Positions 41,871-50,936 are shown, counted from the first letter of the stretch. The stretch: 64,000 bases of DNA from AP-15 sp963732095 (GCA_963732095.1 CAVSZA010000014.1:124001-188000); one strand, 5' to 3'. Program-made: numbers and translations. The notes: generated from the sequence alone by a model not told the origin.

Positions 41871-42646
41871 GACACCCTCCTTTCCTCGGCAAGGCGGCAG
41901 GAGCTGGCGAGCCAGTCGAGCGCCGCCGCCACGGTGTCCACCCCTTCGCCGGGCTCGGGCGGCGGCCGACGAACCATGATGACCGGCAAACCGCGTTCCC
42001 GGGCGGCGATGATTTTCGCCTCGGTCGCCCCGCCACCACTCGACTTGCAAACGAGCACATCAATCGCATGGCGCTCGATATGGCCGTGCTCTTCCGCCAC
42101 AGAGAACGGCCCACGTCCCACGATCACCTCGTAGGAGCGCAACGGCAGGGGATAGCGCGGCGGATCCACGAGGCGTACCAGAAAGTGGACTGCGGTCGTC
42201 ACAGTGAAAGCACCAATCTCGGTGGCACCCAGGGTGAGCCAGGCGCGCCGCCCCGTGCGATTGACGATCGCGGCGGCGCCCGTGACACAATCGACTTCGA
42301 TCCAACGGTCGCGCGGGTGACGGCGCCAAGGGGGCCGTCGCAACACCAGCCGAGGGACATTCGCCTGCTCGCAAGCCAGGCGTGCCGAGGCCGAGATCCG
42401 GGTGGCGAAGGGGTGAGTGGCGTCGATCAGCCGTCCGATGCCGTGCTGGGTCAAGTAGGCGGCAAGGCCGGCTGGGCCGCCAAATCCGCCAAAGCGGATA
42501 AGGCCTGCCACAGGGCTCGGGCGTTCGGTCCGGCCGGCCAGCGATGTCGTGACCTCCAGCGCATCGCCAAAACGCGCCGCAGCGGCGCGCGCGAGTTCCG
42601 CCGCCTCGCCGGTTCCTCCCAGGATCAAGAGCCGCTCTGTCGTCAC
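41867..42646 (-). CDS. cobK: Precorrin-6A/cobalt-precorrin-6A reductase
   Basis: Reduces the macrocycle of precorrin-6A with NADPH during cobalamin synthesis. The nucleotide-binding N-terminus is LLILGGTGEAAELARAAAA, followed by LIRFGGFGGPAGLAAYL, IDATHPFATRISASA, and the C-terminal CKSSGGGATEAKIIAARERG. Length 259 residues is normal. Start is GTG 42646, overlapping the stop of cbiD (GTGA). So cbiD, cobK and the ankyrin gene form a tightly coupled minus-strand unit. Confidence 0.92.
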   Translation of the reverse strand: MTTERLLILGGTGEAAELARAAAARFGDALEVTTSLAGRTERPSPVAGLIRFGGFGGPAGLAAYLTQHGIGRLIDATHPFATRISASARLACEQANVPRLVLRRPPWRRHPRDRWIEVDCVTGAAAIVNRTGRRAWLTLGATEIGAFTVTTAVHFLVRLVDPPRYPLPLRSYEVIVGRGPFSVAEEHGHIERHAIDVLVCKSSGGGATEAKIIAARERGLPVIMVRRPPPEPGEGVDTVAAALDWLASSCRLAEERRVS

Positions 42647-43731
42647 GCGCCGACCCGCGCAAGGAAGCTGCCCTGGCGGTCCACGATTGCAATTTCGATG
42701 GCGGTCTTGCCGCATATCGTCGCCAGCGCCACCTCGCGCGCCCGACCCGCTATGGCGCGGGCCAGTGTTTCCCGCAATTCGCCAGCGGCGCCAAGGAGTT
42801 CGGCTGCTCCGTTGGCAGTGCGCGCGGTCGCCAGAGTGGCGGGATCGGCGCCGAGCTCGCCGAGTGTCCTGGCAAGCCAGGCGGTGTCAACTCGGCTTCT
42901 CGCCGAATGCAGATCGAGATGTCCGGCGGCGAGCTTGGCAAGCTTGGCAAATCCGCCGCAAATGGTCAGCCGCTCGACCGGGTGACGACGCAAATACTTC
43001 AATGTGCCGCCGACGAAATCGCCCATATCGATCAAGGCATGATCGGGCAAGTCGTAGAGGCGTTGAACGGCGCGCTCCGAGGTCGCTCCGGTTGCCGCCG
43101 CAATGTGGTCGAGGCCAGCGGCGCGAGCGACATCGATCCCGCGCTGGATGGAGTGAATCCACGATGCGCATGAGTAGGGGACGACAATGCCAGTGGTGCC
43201 GAGGATCGAGAGCCCGCCGATGATCCCGAGCCGCGCGTTCATCGTCCTCTCGGCAAGGCGGTTCCCGCCAGGAATAGAGATCGTCACGGTTAGGTCAGGC
43301 GGGGGTGCGCCAATTTCCGCGGCTGCATCAATGAGCATGTCGCGGATCAACGCACGCGGTGCGGGAGTGATCGCCGGCTCGCCGACGGCGAGTGAAAGAC
43401 CAGCCCGGGTGACCGTGCCCACACCTTCCCCTGCAACGAACCCGATGCCCGCGCCTGGCGCGGCCCAGGCAGTTTCGGCGACAACCAGCGCGCCATGCGT
43501 GATATCGGGGTCGTCGCCAGCGTCCTTGACGACACCGGCGCGGGCACCGGTGCCGCTCAGCTCGGTCAGAGTCAGCGGAAAGGTCGCCGAGCCGCCGCGC
43601 GGCAATTGTATCGCGACGGGGTCGGGGAAGCGGCCCGTGAGCATCGCGGCGAACGCTGCCCGCGAGGCCGCGGCAGCGCAGGCGCCGGTCGTCCAACCTC
43701 GGCGCAGCGCTGGGATCTCTTCTCGTGCCAT
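42643..43731 (-). CDS. cbiD: Cobalt-precorrin-5B C1-methyltransferase
   Basis: Adds the C-1 methyl group during corrin ring synthesis in the CbiD-type (early cobalt) pathway. The N-terminal RRGWTTGACAAAASRAAF is the family signature, then VVKDAGDDPDITHG, SIPGGNRLAERTMNARLGII and GGLSILGTTGIVVPYSCASW. Length 362 residues matches. ATG 43731 lies 120 bases from the divergent cobA start. In that gap I see no B12 riboswitch. Confidence 0.93.
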   Translation of the reverse strand: MAREEIPALRRGWTTGACAAAASRAAFAAMLTGRFPDPVAIQLPRGGSATFPLTLTELSGTGARAGVVKDAGDDPDITHGALVVAETAWAAPGAGIGFVAGEGVGTVTRAGLSLAVGEPAITPAPRALIRDMLIDAAAEIGAPPPDLTVTISIPGGNRLAERTMNARLGIIGGLSILGTTGIVVPYSCASWIHSIQRGIDVARAAGLDHIAAATGATSERAVQRLYDLPDHALIDMGDFVGGTLKYLRRHPVERLTICGGFAKLAKLAAGHLDLHSARSRVDTAWLARTLGELGADPATLATARTANGAAELLGAAGELRETLARAIAGRAREVALATICGKTAIEIAIVDRQGSFLARVGA

Positions 43732-43850
43732 AACCGATCTTAGCAAAACCGGAGAGGATGACTACCTTCTGGCCTGCCGACAGCACCACCACCCTCCTTG
43801 CATAAGGATGGAGATTGGGCTCGCCGGTCTCTTCGGGGAGCGATCTCAAG

Positions 43851-44657
43851 GTGATCGACAGTGCCCTTCTCGGTCTGCCGGAGTTTGAACCTGGCAGCGT
43901 ATGGCTCGTCGGGGCCGGTCCCGGGGATCCTGGGCTTCTCTCCGCGCTGGCGCTGCATGCGCTGGCGCGCGCCGACGTCGTCGCTTATGACGCGCTGGTC
44001 GACCCGCGCATCCTGCGTTTGGCCCGGCCCGGCGCGACGCTCGACCATGCGGGCAAGCGCGGCGGTCGACCCTCGCCTAGCCAGCCGGACATCTCGGCGC
44101 GGCTGATCCGCCTCGCGCAGGCCGGCAACCGTGTCTTGCGCCTGAAGGGCGGCGATCCGTGCGTTTTCGGGCGCGGCGGAGAGGAGGCGCTGGCGCTCGC
44201 AGGCGCCGGCATCCCGTTCCGCATCGTGCCTGGAATTACCGCCGGGATCGCCGGCCCGGCTTACGCCGGGATTCCTGTCACCCATCGCGATACCAATTCT
44301 GCGGTCACTTTCCTGACCGGCCATGACAGCGACGGCGATGTTCCCGGGGGGCTCGATTGGGACGCCATCGCCCGAGGTGCCCCGGTTCTCGTGCTCTACA
44401 TGGCATCACGGCATCTAACGAAAATTACGGCACGGCTGCTGGAGGCCGGGCGGCCACCCGACGAACCGATGGCCATTATCAGCAAGGCAACCACACCCGC
44501 TCAATCGGTTCTGGTGTCGACGCTCGAGGAGATCGCGAAGACGACGGTCGATATTCAGGTCCCCGCGATCGTCGTCATCGGCCGAGTTGTGGGCTTGCAC
44601 GCCGCGCTCGATTGGGTTGGCGCGCTTTCGCGACAGGAGCGCGCCGAGCCGTCGTGA
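43851..44657 (+). CDS. cobA: Uroporphyrinogen-III C-methyltransferase
   Basis: Methylates uroporphyrinogen III at C2 and C7 to precorrin-2, the entry to cobalamin and siroheme. It has the tetrapyrrole methylase motifs VWLVGAGPGDPGLLSALALH, DVVAYDALVD, LRLKGGDPCVFGRGGEEA, and PGITAGIAGPAYAGIPVTHR. No CysG dehydrogenase domain is fused. Length 268 residues from GTG 43851, which has GGGGAG 10 bases upstream; TTG 43815 is the alternative. The stop overlaps cobB's GTG. Confidence 0.92.
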   Translation: MIDSALLGLPEFEPGSVWLVGAGPGDPGLLSALALHALARADVVAYDALVDPRILRLARPGATLDHAGKRGGRPSPSQPDISARLIRLAQAGNRVLRLKGGDPCVFGRGGEEALALAGAGIPFRIVPGITAGIAGPAYAGIPVTHRDTNSAVTFLTGHDSDGDVPGGLDWDAIARGAPVLVLYMASRHLTKITARLLEAGRPPDEPMAIISKATTPAQSVLVSTLEEIAKTTVDIQVPAIVVIGRVVGLHAALDWVGALSRQERAEPS

Positions 44658-45982
44658 CTGGGCGCGGACTGATCCTCGCCGCCCCCGCTTCCGGAAGCGG
44701 CAAAACCTTGGTTACCGCGGGTCTGGCACAACATTTATGCCGGCGCGGGCTGAGCGTCGCGACGGCGAAAGCGGGACCCGATTTCATCGATCCGACCTTT
44801 CACGCTGCGGCCACGGGCAACCCTAGTGTGAACCTCGACGTCTGGGGGATGCGGCCGGCGACCCTCGCGGCGCTCGTCGGCAAACTCGAGGCGAGCGCCG
44901 ATATCGTCCTCTGCGAAGGCGTCATGGGATTGTTCGATGGGACGGGCAGCGACGGCGAGGCCGGTTCGACTGCCGAACTCGCTCGCGTGACCGGCTGGCC
45001 GATCGTCCTGGTCGTCGATGCACGAGGGCAAGGCGCGTCAGTCGCCGCGTTGTTGCACGGTTTCGCGAGCTATCAGCCCTCGACGCCGCTCGCCGGCGCC
45101 ATTTTCAACCGGGTTTCGAGCGAACGCCACGGCGCGCTGCTCGTAGCCGCGGCGAACCGGCATCTGCCGCGTCTCGCCTGCCTCGGCTACGTGCCGGCCG
45201 ATCCGGGTTTGGCTGTCCCCTCCCGTCATCTCGGCCTCGTGCCGGCAGGCGAAAACGGCGATATCGAAGCCGTCATCGAGCGCTGCGCCGCCCATATCGG
45301 CGCCTCCGTCGATGTCGAGTGGCTGTTGAGCCTGGCCCTCGGGTCCGTTCTCACGGCTGCGGCGGGAGCCGCCCCGGTGCCGCCCCTGGGTCGGCGAATT
45401 GCGGTAGCCCGTGACGAGGCGTTCTGCTTCGCTTATCAGGCGGTGCTCGAAGCCTGGCGGAATGAGGGCGCAGAACTCGCCTTCTTCTCGCCGCTGGCGG
45501 ACGAGCCGCCGGACGCCGCGGCCGATGCCGTCTACCTGCCGGGCGGCTACCCCGAGCTTTGGGCGGATCGGCTCGCATCGGCGGAAGTGTTCATGACCGG
45601 CCTGCGCCGGGCCGCGGCTAACGGCACCGCGGTCTATGGCGAATGCGGCGGCTACATGGTACTCGGCGACGCTCTGATCGACCGAGAAGGGCGCCGTCGG
45701 CGGATGTCGGGACTGCTGTCGCTGGTTACGAGCTTTGCCGACAGGCGGCTGCATCTTGGTTACCGACGGGCGATTTTGCGCATCCGCAGTCCGCTTGGTA
45801 CTGCCGGTGCCGTATTTCGGGGACACGAATTCCATTACGCAACAATTACCCGGCAAGGCGCCGCCACCCCGCTCTTTTCGGTATTCGGCGCGGCAGACGA
45901 ACATCTCGGTGCCTATGGCTTGCAGCAAGGATCCGTCCTCGGTTCGTTTATCCACCTCATCGATCGCGAGACTCCGTGGTGA
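44654..45982 (+). CDS. cobB: Cobyrinate / hydrogenobyrinate a,c-diamide synthase
   Basis: Amidates the a and c side chains of the corrin ring using glutamine and ATP. The P-loop is LILAAPASGSGKTLVTAGLA, then AGPDFIDPTFHAAATG and CEGVMGLFDGT in the synthetase domain; the C-terminal amidotransferase domain has AVYGECGGYMVLG with the catalytic Cys and GHEFHYATI with His. 442 residues. GTG 44654 overlaps the cobA stop, so cobA-cobB is one unit, divergent from cbiD-cobK. Confidence 0.94.
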   Translation: MTGRGLILAAPASGSGKTLVTAGLAQHLCRRGLSVATAKAGPDFIDPTFHAAATGNPSVNLDVWGMRPATLAALVGKLEASADIVLCEGVMGLFDGTGSDGEAGSTAELARVTGWPIVLVVDARGQGASVAALLHGFASYQPSTPLAGAIFNRVSSERHGALLVAAANRHLPRLACLGYVPADPGLAVPSRHLGLVPAGENGDIEAVIERCAAHIGASVDVEWLLSLALGSVLTAAAGAAPVPPLGRRIAVARDEAFCFAYQAVLEAWRNEGAELAFFSPLADEPPDAAADAVYLPGGYPELWADRLASAEVFMTGLRRAAANGTAVYGECGGYMVLGDALIDREGRRRRMSGLLSLVTSFADRRLHLGYRRAILRIRSPLGTAGAVFRGHEFHYATITRQGAATPLFSVFGAADEHLGAYGLQQGSVLGSFIHLIDRETPW

Positions 45983-46122
45983 AACCAATTCGGCACCTGG
46001 ATCCTCCCGAGTGGAGATTGTGAAAGACTAGTACCCGCGTTTCTAAACCGACTTCGCGCGTGCTTCTCGACGCACCGCCGCCGGGCTAGGCTCGTAATTC
46101 ACTGAGATCGCCGAGGCAGTCT

Positions 46123-46803
46123 GTGGCGGCAAACGATTCCGACGCTCGCGTTTCGATCCGGGTCAGTCCGCGGGCGCGGCGGATCGCTCTGAGGATCGAT
46201 GCGGCCGAACGCAAGGTGGAGTTGGTCCTGCCTCTCGGCGTGCCGCAGAGTCATGGTTTGCGGTTTCTCGCCACCAAGCAGGAATGGATCGCCGCCCGCC
46301 TCGCAGCACTCCCGCAACCGGTGCGGTTCGCCGAGGGGGTCATCGTGCCGGTGCTCGGCATCTCCCATCGCATTCGGCGCGAGCACGACCCGGCAGCTCC
46401 AGCTGTGGCGATCCGTGATGGCGAGATCCGGGTGCGCGGCGATCCCGCGCACCTCGAGCGCCGCGTCCGCGATCACCTCGTCGCTATGGCGCGCGCCGAG
46501 TTCGCTGAGCGGGCGCGGCCCCTCGCAGCGCGGATCGGACGCAAGCTGGCGCGGGTCGCTGTACGCGATACGAAGAGCCGATGGGGGAGCTGTTCCGGCC
46601 GGGGGAACCTTTCGTTCAGTTGGCGGCTCATCTTTGCGCCCGAACCGGTCCTCGACTATGTCGTCGCGCACGAGGTGGCCCATCTCGCCGAGATGAACCA
46701 CGGACCGCGCTTTTGGCGCCTGGTGGAGAGCCTCTCACCCGACAGCGCGGCGGCGCGGGCATGGCTCAAACGGCATCGTAGCCGGCTGTTCTCCTACGGC
46801 TGA
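46123..46803 (+). CDS. Zinc metallopeptidase, YgjP/DUF45 type
   Basis: A 226-residue soluble protein with the DUF45/M48-like pattern: RRIALRIDAAERKVELVLPL at the start, DTKSRWGSCSGRGNLSFSWR in the middle, and the metal site VVAHEVAHLAEMNHGPRFW (HExxH plus a third His) near residue 188. Substrate unknown. The start GTG 46123 has no strong ribosome site. It converges with and overlaps the AmpG-like gene by 38 bases. Confidence 0.85.
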   Translation: MAANDSDARVSIRVSPRARRIALRIDAAERKVELVLPLGVPQSHGLRFLATKQEWIAARLAALPQPVRFAEGVIVPVLGISHRIRREHDPAAPAVAIRDGEIRVRGDPAHLERRVRDHLVAMARAEFAERARPLAARIGRKLARVAVRDTKSRWGSCSGRGNLSFSWRLIFAPEPVLDYVVAHEVAHLAEMNHGPRFWRLVESLSPDSAAARAWLKRHRSRLFSYG

Positions 46804-48193
46804 TCGGTGGCCCCGCGGCCGGTTCCGACCGCATGATCCAGACGAGGAGGAGAAGTCCCGGCAGGCAGGCCGCAGTTGCGAGCAAGAAGAACGGGCTCCA
46901 GCCGAAGGCGTCGGCCAGCACGCCGCCCGATGCCGACAATGTCGTCCGGCCGATCGCCGCGAGCGAGGTCAGGAGCGCATATTGGGTCGCGGTGAAGGCG
47001 ATATTGCAGAGGCCGGACAGATAGGCGACGAACGCTGCCGATCCCATGCCGCCGGTCAAGTTTTCGACCCCGATGGTCAGCGCCAAAGTCGGCACATCGT
47101 GCCCGACCCAGGCTTGCAGCACATACATCAGGTTCGAGAGCATCTGGAGCACGCCGCAAACGAGCAACGCCCGGAAAATGCCGAACCGCAAAACGACGAC
47201 GCCCCCGGCGGCGAGACCGGCGAGGTTCGCGACAAAACCGTAGGCTTTGCCGATATTAGCGACCTCGACCTTGGTGAACCCGAGTGACACGTAGAGCGGG
47301 TTCGACATCGTTCCGGCGAGCGCGTCGCCGAATTTGTAGAGGACCACAAAGGAAAGAATCGCGAGCGCGCCGCGGCGGCCGAGCATATCGGCAAAGGGCG
47401 CTATGACGGCGCGCTCCAGCCAGGCTGCGATGCGGACGAGCGGCGAATCACCGGGGAGCGGATCGAGCGGGCGAATGCCCCCCGGCTCGGGGGTGAACCA
47501 GACTGCGGCCATACCGACGAACATCAGCCCGGCCATCAGCGCGTAGGCGAAGCTCCAGCTGCCAAAGCTCGCGGCATAGAGCGCTCCAGCCGAAGCGGCG
47601 AGCATGCCGAAGCGGTAGCCCCATTGCGTCGCGGCGGCGCCGGCGCCCTGCTCTTCAGGCCGCAACAGCTCGATCCGGTACGCGTCGATAACGATGTCCT
47701 GGCTCGCCGACAGGAAAGCGACGACGACGGCGGCGAGCGCGGTCACGCCGGGATCGGATCTCGGATCGGTGAAGCCGAGCGCCAGAATGGCGAGCGCGAG
47801 CGCCGGCTGGATGGCCAGTGCCCAGCCGCGTCGTCGCCCGAGGCGGGCAGTTAGGATCGGGATCGGCAACCGGTCGATCGCCGGCGACCACAGAAATTTG
47901 AGGCTGTAGGAGATGCCGACCAATGCGAAGAGGCCGATCGAGGTGCGCGAGACGCCAACCTCCGACAGCCAAAAGGACAAGGTCCCGAAGGTCAGTGCGA
48001 GCGGCAATCCGCTCGCAAACCCCATCAGCAGCACCGCGATCAGCCGCGGCTCGCGGTAAACGGCGAGCGAGGCGACCCAACCGACGGCACTCCGCCGCAG
48101 CCCACCCGGTCTCGAAGGCCCCTCACCCCAACCCTCTCCCCGCGAGCGGGGAGAGGGAGGGACCCGCGCAGTGGGAGGGTGAGGGGCTACCAC
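46766..48193 (-). CDS. ampG: AmpG-like muropeptide/MFS transporter, start uncertain
   Basis: A 12-helix major facilitator of the AmpG type, which imports cell-wall anhydro-muropeptides for recycling. It begins with the family segment VYREPRLIAVLLMGFASGLP, then FWLSEVGVSRTSIGLFALVG and LKFLWSPAIDRLPIPILTARLGRRR, and ASQDIVIDAYRIELL in the middle. Upstream of VYREPR there is no ATG, GTG or TTG until GTG 48193, which lies beyond a palindromic repeat; a product from there would carry a repeat-coded tail VAPHPPTARVPPSPRSRGEG. Real initiation may be at a CTG near 48093. It follows a cyclophilin on the same strand. Confidence 0.75.
   Translation of the reverse strand: MVAPHPPTARVPPSPRSRGEGWGEGPSRPGGLRRSAVGWVASLAVYREPRLIAVLLMGFASGLPLALTFGTLSFWLSEVGVSRTSIGLFALVGISYSLKFLWSPAIDRLPIPILTARLGRRRGWALAIQPALALAILALGFTDPRSDPGVTALAAVVVAFLSASQDIVIDAYRIELLRPEEQGAGAAATQWGYRFGMLAASAGALYAASFGSWSFAYALMAGLMFVGMAAVWFTPEPGGIRPLDPLPGDSPLVRIAAWLERAVIAPFADMLGRRGALAILSFVVLYKFGDALAGTMSNPLYVSLGFTKVEVANIGKAYGFVANLAGLAAGGVVVLRFGIFRALLVCGVLQMLSNLMYVLQAWVGHDVPTLALTIGVENLTGGMGSAAFVAYLSGLCNIAFTATQYALLTSLAAIGRTTLSASGGVLADAFGWSPFFLLATAACLPGLLLLVWIMRSEPAAGPPISRRRTAGYDAV
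48110..48190. repeat. Palindromic repeat of the CTCTCCCC-GGGGAGAG family
   Basis: The unit reads GGCCCCTCACCCCAACCCTC then TCCCCGCGAGCGGGGAGAGGG and ends in GTGGGAGGGTGAGGGG. The core TCTCCCCGC-GA-GCGGGGAGA is a near-perfect hairpin. It fills the gap between the cyclophilin stop and the AmpG-like gene and is the third copy in the window. Confidence 0.85.
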
Positions 48194-48203
48194 CGGCAGT
48201 AGG

Positions 48204-48755
48204 CTACGATTTCTTCTCGGCGTCGGCGGCGACCTGCATCTTGATGATCTTGTCGGGGTTGGTGACCGCGCCGTTGCGGGCGGTATCACCCTTCTTGATC
48301 TGGTCGATATATTCCATGCCGGAGACGACCTTGCCCCAAATCGTGTATTTGCCGTCGAGCGATGGAGCCGGCGCGAACATGATGAAGAACTGGCTGTCGG
48401 CGCTGTTCGGGTCGGAGGCGCGTGCCATCGAGACGACGCCCCGCACATGCTTCTCATCGGAGAACTCGGCCTTGAGCTTGTGGCCCGAGCCGCCCGTCCC
48501 GTCGCCCTTGGGATCGCCGGTCTGCGCCATAAAGCCGTCGATCACCCGATGGAAAACGATGCCATCGTAGAAGCCCTGTCGCACCAGCTTTTTGATTTGC
48601 GCGACCGTTTCGGGCGCGAGATCGGGCCGCATTTCGATGACGACGCGCCCGGCGGGCACATCCATGTAGAGGGTGTTTTCCAGATCCGCAGCCATCGCCC
48701 TGCCTCCCAAAACGAGCGCGGCGATGAGCCACAGAACCTTGCCCAGCGCTGCCAT
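48204..48755 (-). CDS. Periplasmic cyclophilin-type peptidyl-prolyl isomerase
   Basis: A 183-residue prolyl isomerase with a signal peptide MAALGKVLWLIAALVLGGRA ending at MAA. The active-site motif FYDGIVFHRVIDGFMAQTGD (Arg in FHR) and MARASDPNSADSQFFI are conserved; GKVVSGMEYIDQIKKGD completes the barrel. It should assist folding of exported proteins. It is 48 bases downstream of nothing on its own strand; the AmpG-like gene follows. Confidence 0.9.
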   Translation of the reverse strand: MAALGKVLWLIAALVLGGRAMAADLENTLYMDVPAGRVVIEMRPDLAPETVAQIKKLVRQGFYDGIVFHRVIDGFMAQTGDPKGDGTGGSGHKLKAEFSDEKHVRGVVSMARASDPNSADSQFFIMFAPAPSLDGKYTIWGKVVSGMEYIDQIKKGDTARNGAVTNPDKIIKMQVAADAEKKS

Positions 48756-48820
48756 GATGTCGTCCCCATCAGGAAAATCGGCGCGACCTTAGCGAAAGGG
48801 GTCCGGTTGTCAAAGCCAGC

Positions 48821-49771
48821 TCACGCCGACTGCCGCCGCTCGTACCAGCCGCCCTGCCGAAAACGGTCGAGATAGGTCGGCAGAATCGCTTCCACAGGGG
48901 TCGGCGCGATACCCAGGCTCGACAGGGTCAAGGCGCCGGGTGAGACGACGTTATCGCGCTTCAAAAGCTCGACCTGATCTAGTGTCAGCGGCGGGTTCGG
49001 TAGAATCGACATCAATCGCGCCTGCAGCCCGGCGACGCCGAACGGGAGGTCGATCAACAAACGCTTGCGCCGGATCTCTTGCAGAAGCAGTTCGAGCAGC
49101 TCGCGAAAAGTATAGATCTTCGGGCCCCCGAGCTCGTAGGTGCGCCCGGCGGTCGCCGGATCCTCGACACATTGGATCACCGCATCGGCGACATCGCCGA
49201 CATATACCGGCTGGAACCGGGTTTCCCCGCCACCGATCAGCGGCAGCGCCGGCATCATCATCGCCATCGCGGCAAAGCGGTTGAAGAACTGGTCTTCCGG
49301 GCCGAACACCACCGAGGGCCGCAGGATCGTCGCGGTGGGGAAGGCATCGCGCACCGCCGCCTCGCCGCCCGCCTTCGTGCGGGCATAGGCGGAAGCGGAC
49401 CGCACCTCCGCCCCGATCGCCGAGATTTGGACGAATCGCTCCACCCCGGTGTCGCGCGCGATCCGCGCGAGCACCGCCGGACCAGTGTGGTGAACCCTCT
49501 CAAAGCTCTGCGACCCGCTCTCCCGCAAGATGCCGACGCAATTGACCAGTGCGCCGCTCCCGGCAAGAAAGGCGGGGAGCACGACCTCGTCGTCGATCGC
49601 GACGCTCAGCGGCTCGACCTGCCCGACATCGCCCATCGGCCGCAGGAACTTGGCCTCTTCGGCATTGCGGCAACCAACCGCGACCACATCGCCGCGAGCG
49701 GCCAGCCGCTTGACGACATAGCGGCCGATAAACCCGGACCCGCCAAGCACCGCCGTGCGACGATTTCTCAT
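48821..49771 (-). CDS. NDUFA9-like NAD(P)H-binding protein
   Basis: An atypical SDR of 316 residues, related to the NDUFA9/39-kDa subunit of mitochondrial complex I and to bacterial membrane-linked homologues. The nucleotide motif is TAVLGGSGFIGRYVVKRLAA, followed by GALVNCVGIL, SAYARTKAGGEAAV (YxxxK) and RPSVVFGPEDQFFNRFA. The C-terminal domain is DLPFGVAGLQARLMSILPNP. In alphaproteobacteria it is often an accessory of respiratory complex I. ATG 49771 follows GGGGGAGAA. Confidence 0.85.
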   Translation of the reverse strand: MRNRRTAVLGGSGFIGRYVVKRLAARGDVVAVGCRNAEEAKFLRPMGDVGQVEPLSVAIDDEVVLPAFLAGSGALVNCVGILRESGSQSFERVHHTGPAVLARIARDTGVERFVQISAIGAEVRSASAYARTKAGGEAAVRDAFPTATILRPSVVFGPEDQFFNRFAAMAMMMPALPLIGGGETRFQPVYVGDVADAVIQCVEDPATAGRTYELGGPKIYTFRELLELLLQEIRRKRLLIDLPFGVAGLQARLMSILPNPPLTLDQVELLKRDNVVSPGALTLSSLGIAPTPVEAILPTYLDRFRQGGWYERRQSA

Positions 49772-49783
49772 GTTCTCCCCCAC

Positions 49784-50165
49784 GGTCCGGCGCGCGTAAG
49801 CCGTCTTCTATGGCACAGCGTCGCCACCGACAAAGCTTTTGGGTTGGCTCCGCGGATCAGACCCCTCGAGCCGATGCGCTTGGTTGCCGTCGTCTGCCAG
49901 CTTAAGTTGATCCAACGATTAACCGCCGCTGCACCTGCAGCAAATCTGCAGCGAGAACTCTCCGTCAGGTTAAAGTATTCCGATCGAGCCTTCTTCATCC
50001 CTCTTTCGCAACCAACCGACTTTCGATCCGAGATTACGATACGAATCAGGCAATTTCGAGATCGTGCCACTCCTCTAGTCGATCTGGGAAGCTTCCATTT
50101 TTCTGCTACTAAAGAGGGCGTTGCAAACCTTAGGGCGGAGATGCGGGCCGGCGCGGCGTCGCAGA
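49784..50165. other. Intergenic region upstream of tRNA-Leu
   Basis: About 380 bases of lower GC content. I see no credible gene; the long plus-strand open frame through here (to 50230) is a shadow of the NDUFA9-like gene running on. The end holds the tRNA promoter. Confidence 0.6.
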
Positions 50166-50194
50166 TTGACATCGCGGGGTGTGGGGCTTATTTC
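50166..50194 (+). promoter_or_regulatory. Sigma-70-type promoter of tRNA-Leu
   Basis: TTGACA at 50166-50171 and TATTTC at 50189-50194 are separated by 17 bases. The -35 is perfect and the -10 matches 4 of 6. A GC-rich discriminator follows, as in stable-RNA promoters. The tRNA begins 15 bases downstream. Confidence 0.75.
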
Positions 50195-50208
50195 GGCTGT
50201 CCCGAGAC

Positions 50209-50295
50209 GCCCAGGTGGCGGAATTGGTAGACGCGCTAGATTCAGGTTCTAGTGGGCGAAAGCTCGTGGAAGTTCGAGTTTTCTCCTGGGCACCA
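50209..50295 (+). tRNA. tRNA-Leu (anticodon CAG)
   Basis: An 87-base tRNA. The acceptor stem pairs GCCCAGG with CCTGGGC, followed by A and an encoded CCA. The D arm has TGGCGGAATTGGTAGACG, the anticodon stem CTAGA/TCTAG encloses TTCAGGT with anticodon CAG, a long variable arm TGGGCGAAAGCTCG follows, as expected for a class II tRNA, and the T arm holds GTTCGAGTT. Confidence 0.95.
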
Positions 50296-50324
50296 CCTCG
50301 GGGCGCGGCGCGCCGCTGCCCGGG

Positions 50325-50936
50325 ATGACCAATCGACTTTATTGCGGTGATCTGCCTGAAGGGCTCGACTTCGGACGGATTGTTGCGGTCGACACCGAGG
50401 CGATGGGGCTCAACCCGCATCGCGACCGGCTATGCCTTGTGCAGCTGTCGGCCGGCGACGGGGACGCGCATCTCGTGCAGTTTGCGCCCGGGGCCTATGC
50501 GGCGCCGCGGCTGCGGGAATTGCTGGCCGATCGCGGCGTGACCAAACTGTTCCATTTCGCGCGCTTCGACCTCGGGATGATCTATCGTTACCTCGGTGTC
50601 ATGGCGGCGCCGATCTACTGCACCAAGATCGCCTCGCGTCTGGCGCGGACATTTACCGACCGGCACGGGTTGCGCGATCTGTGCAAGGATCTTCTGAACA
50701 TCGACTTGTCGAAGCAGCAGCAGAGCTCCGACTGGGGAGCGGGGACCCTGAGCGAAGAGCAGCTTCGCTACGCCGCTTCGGACGTGTTGCACCTGCACGC
50801 GCTGCGCAACCGACTCGACGCGATGCTGGCGCGCGAGGGACGCGAGCAGCTGGCCGGGGCCTGCTTTGATTTCCTGCCGCATCGCGTTTTGCTTGATCTC
50901 GAAGGCTGGTCGGAGCAAGACATCTTCGCGCATTAA
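50325..50936 (+). CDS. Ribonuclease D-type 3'-5' exonuclease
   Basis: A 203-residue DEDDy exonuclease. The first motif is IVAVDTEAMGLNPHRDRLCL (D23, E25), the second TKLFHFARFDLGMIYRYLG, and the third LRYAASDVLHLHALRNRLDA with the Tyr/Asp pair. Full RNase D has extra HRDC domains for tRNA binding; this short alphaproteobacterial form has none. It follows tRNA-Leu by 29 bases and heads the kdsD-lpt run. Confidence 0.9.
   Translation: MTNRLYCGDLPEGLDFGRIVAVDTEAMGLNPHRDRLCLVQLSAGDGDAHLVQFAPGAYAAPRLRELLADRGVTKLFHFARFDLGMIYRYLGVMAAPIYCTKIASRLARTFTDRHGLRDLCKDLLNIDLSKQQQSSDWGAGTLSEEQLRYAASDVLHLHALRNRLDAMLAREGREQLAGACFDFLPHRVLLDLEGWSEQDIFAH

Noticed and set aside
43732..43850. Possible cobalamin riboswitch between cbiD and cobA
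   Set aside because: The gap is only 120 bases and I find no B12-box or the usual core helices.
49079..50230. A 383-residue plus-strand open frame ending in the tRNA gene
   Set aside because: It runs antisense to the NDUFA9-like gene, then through non-coding sequence into tRNA-Leu.
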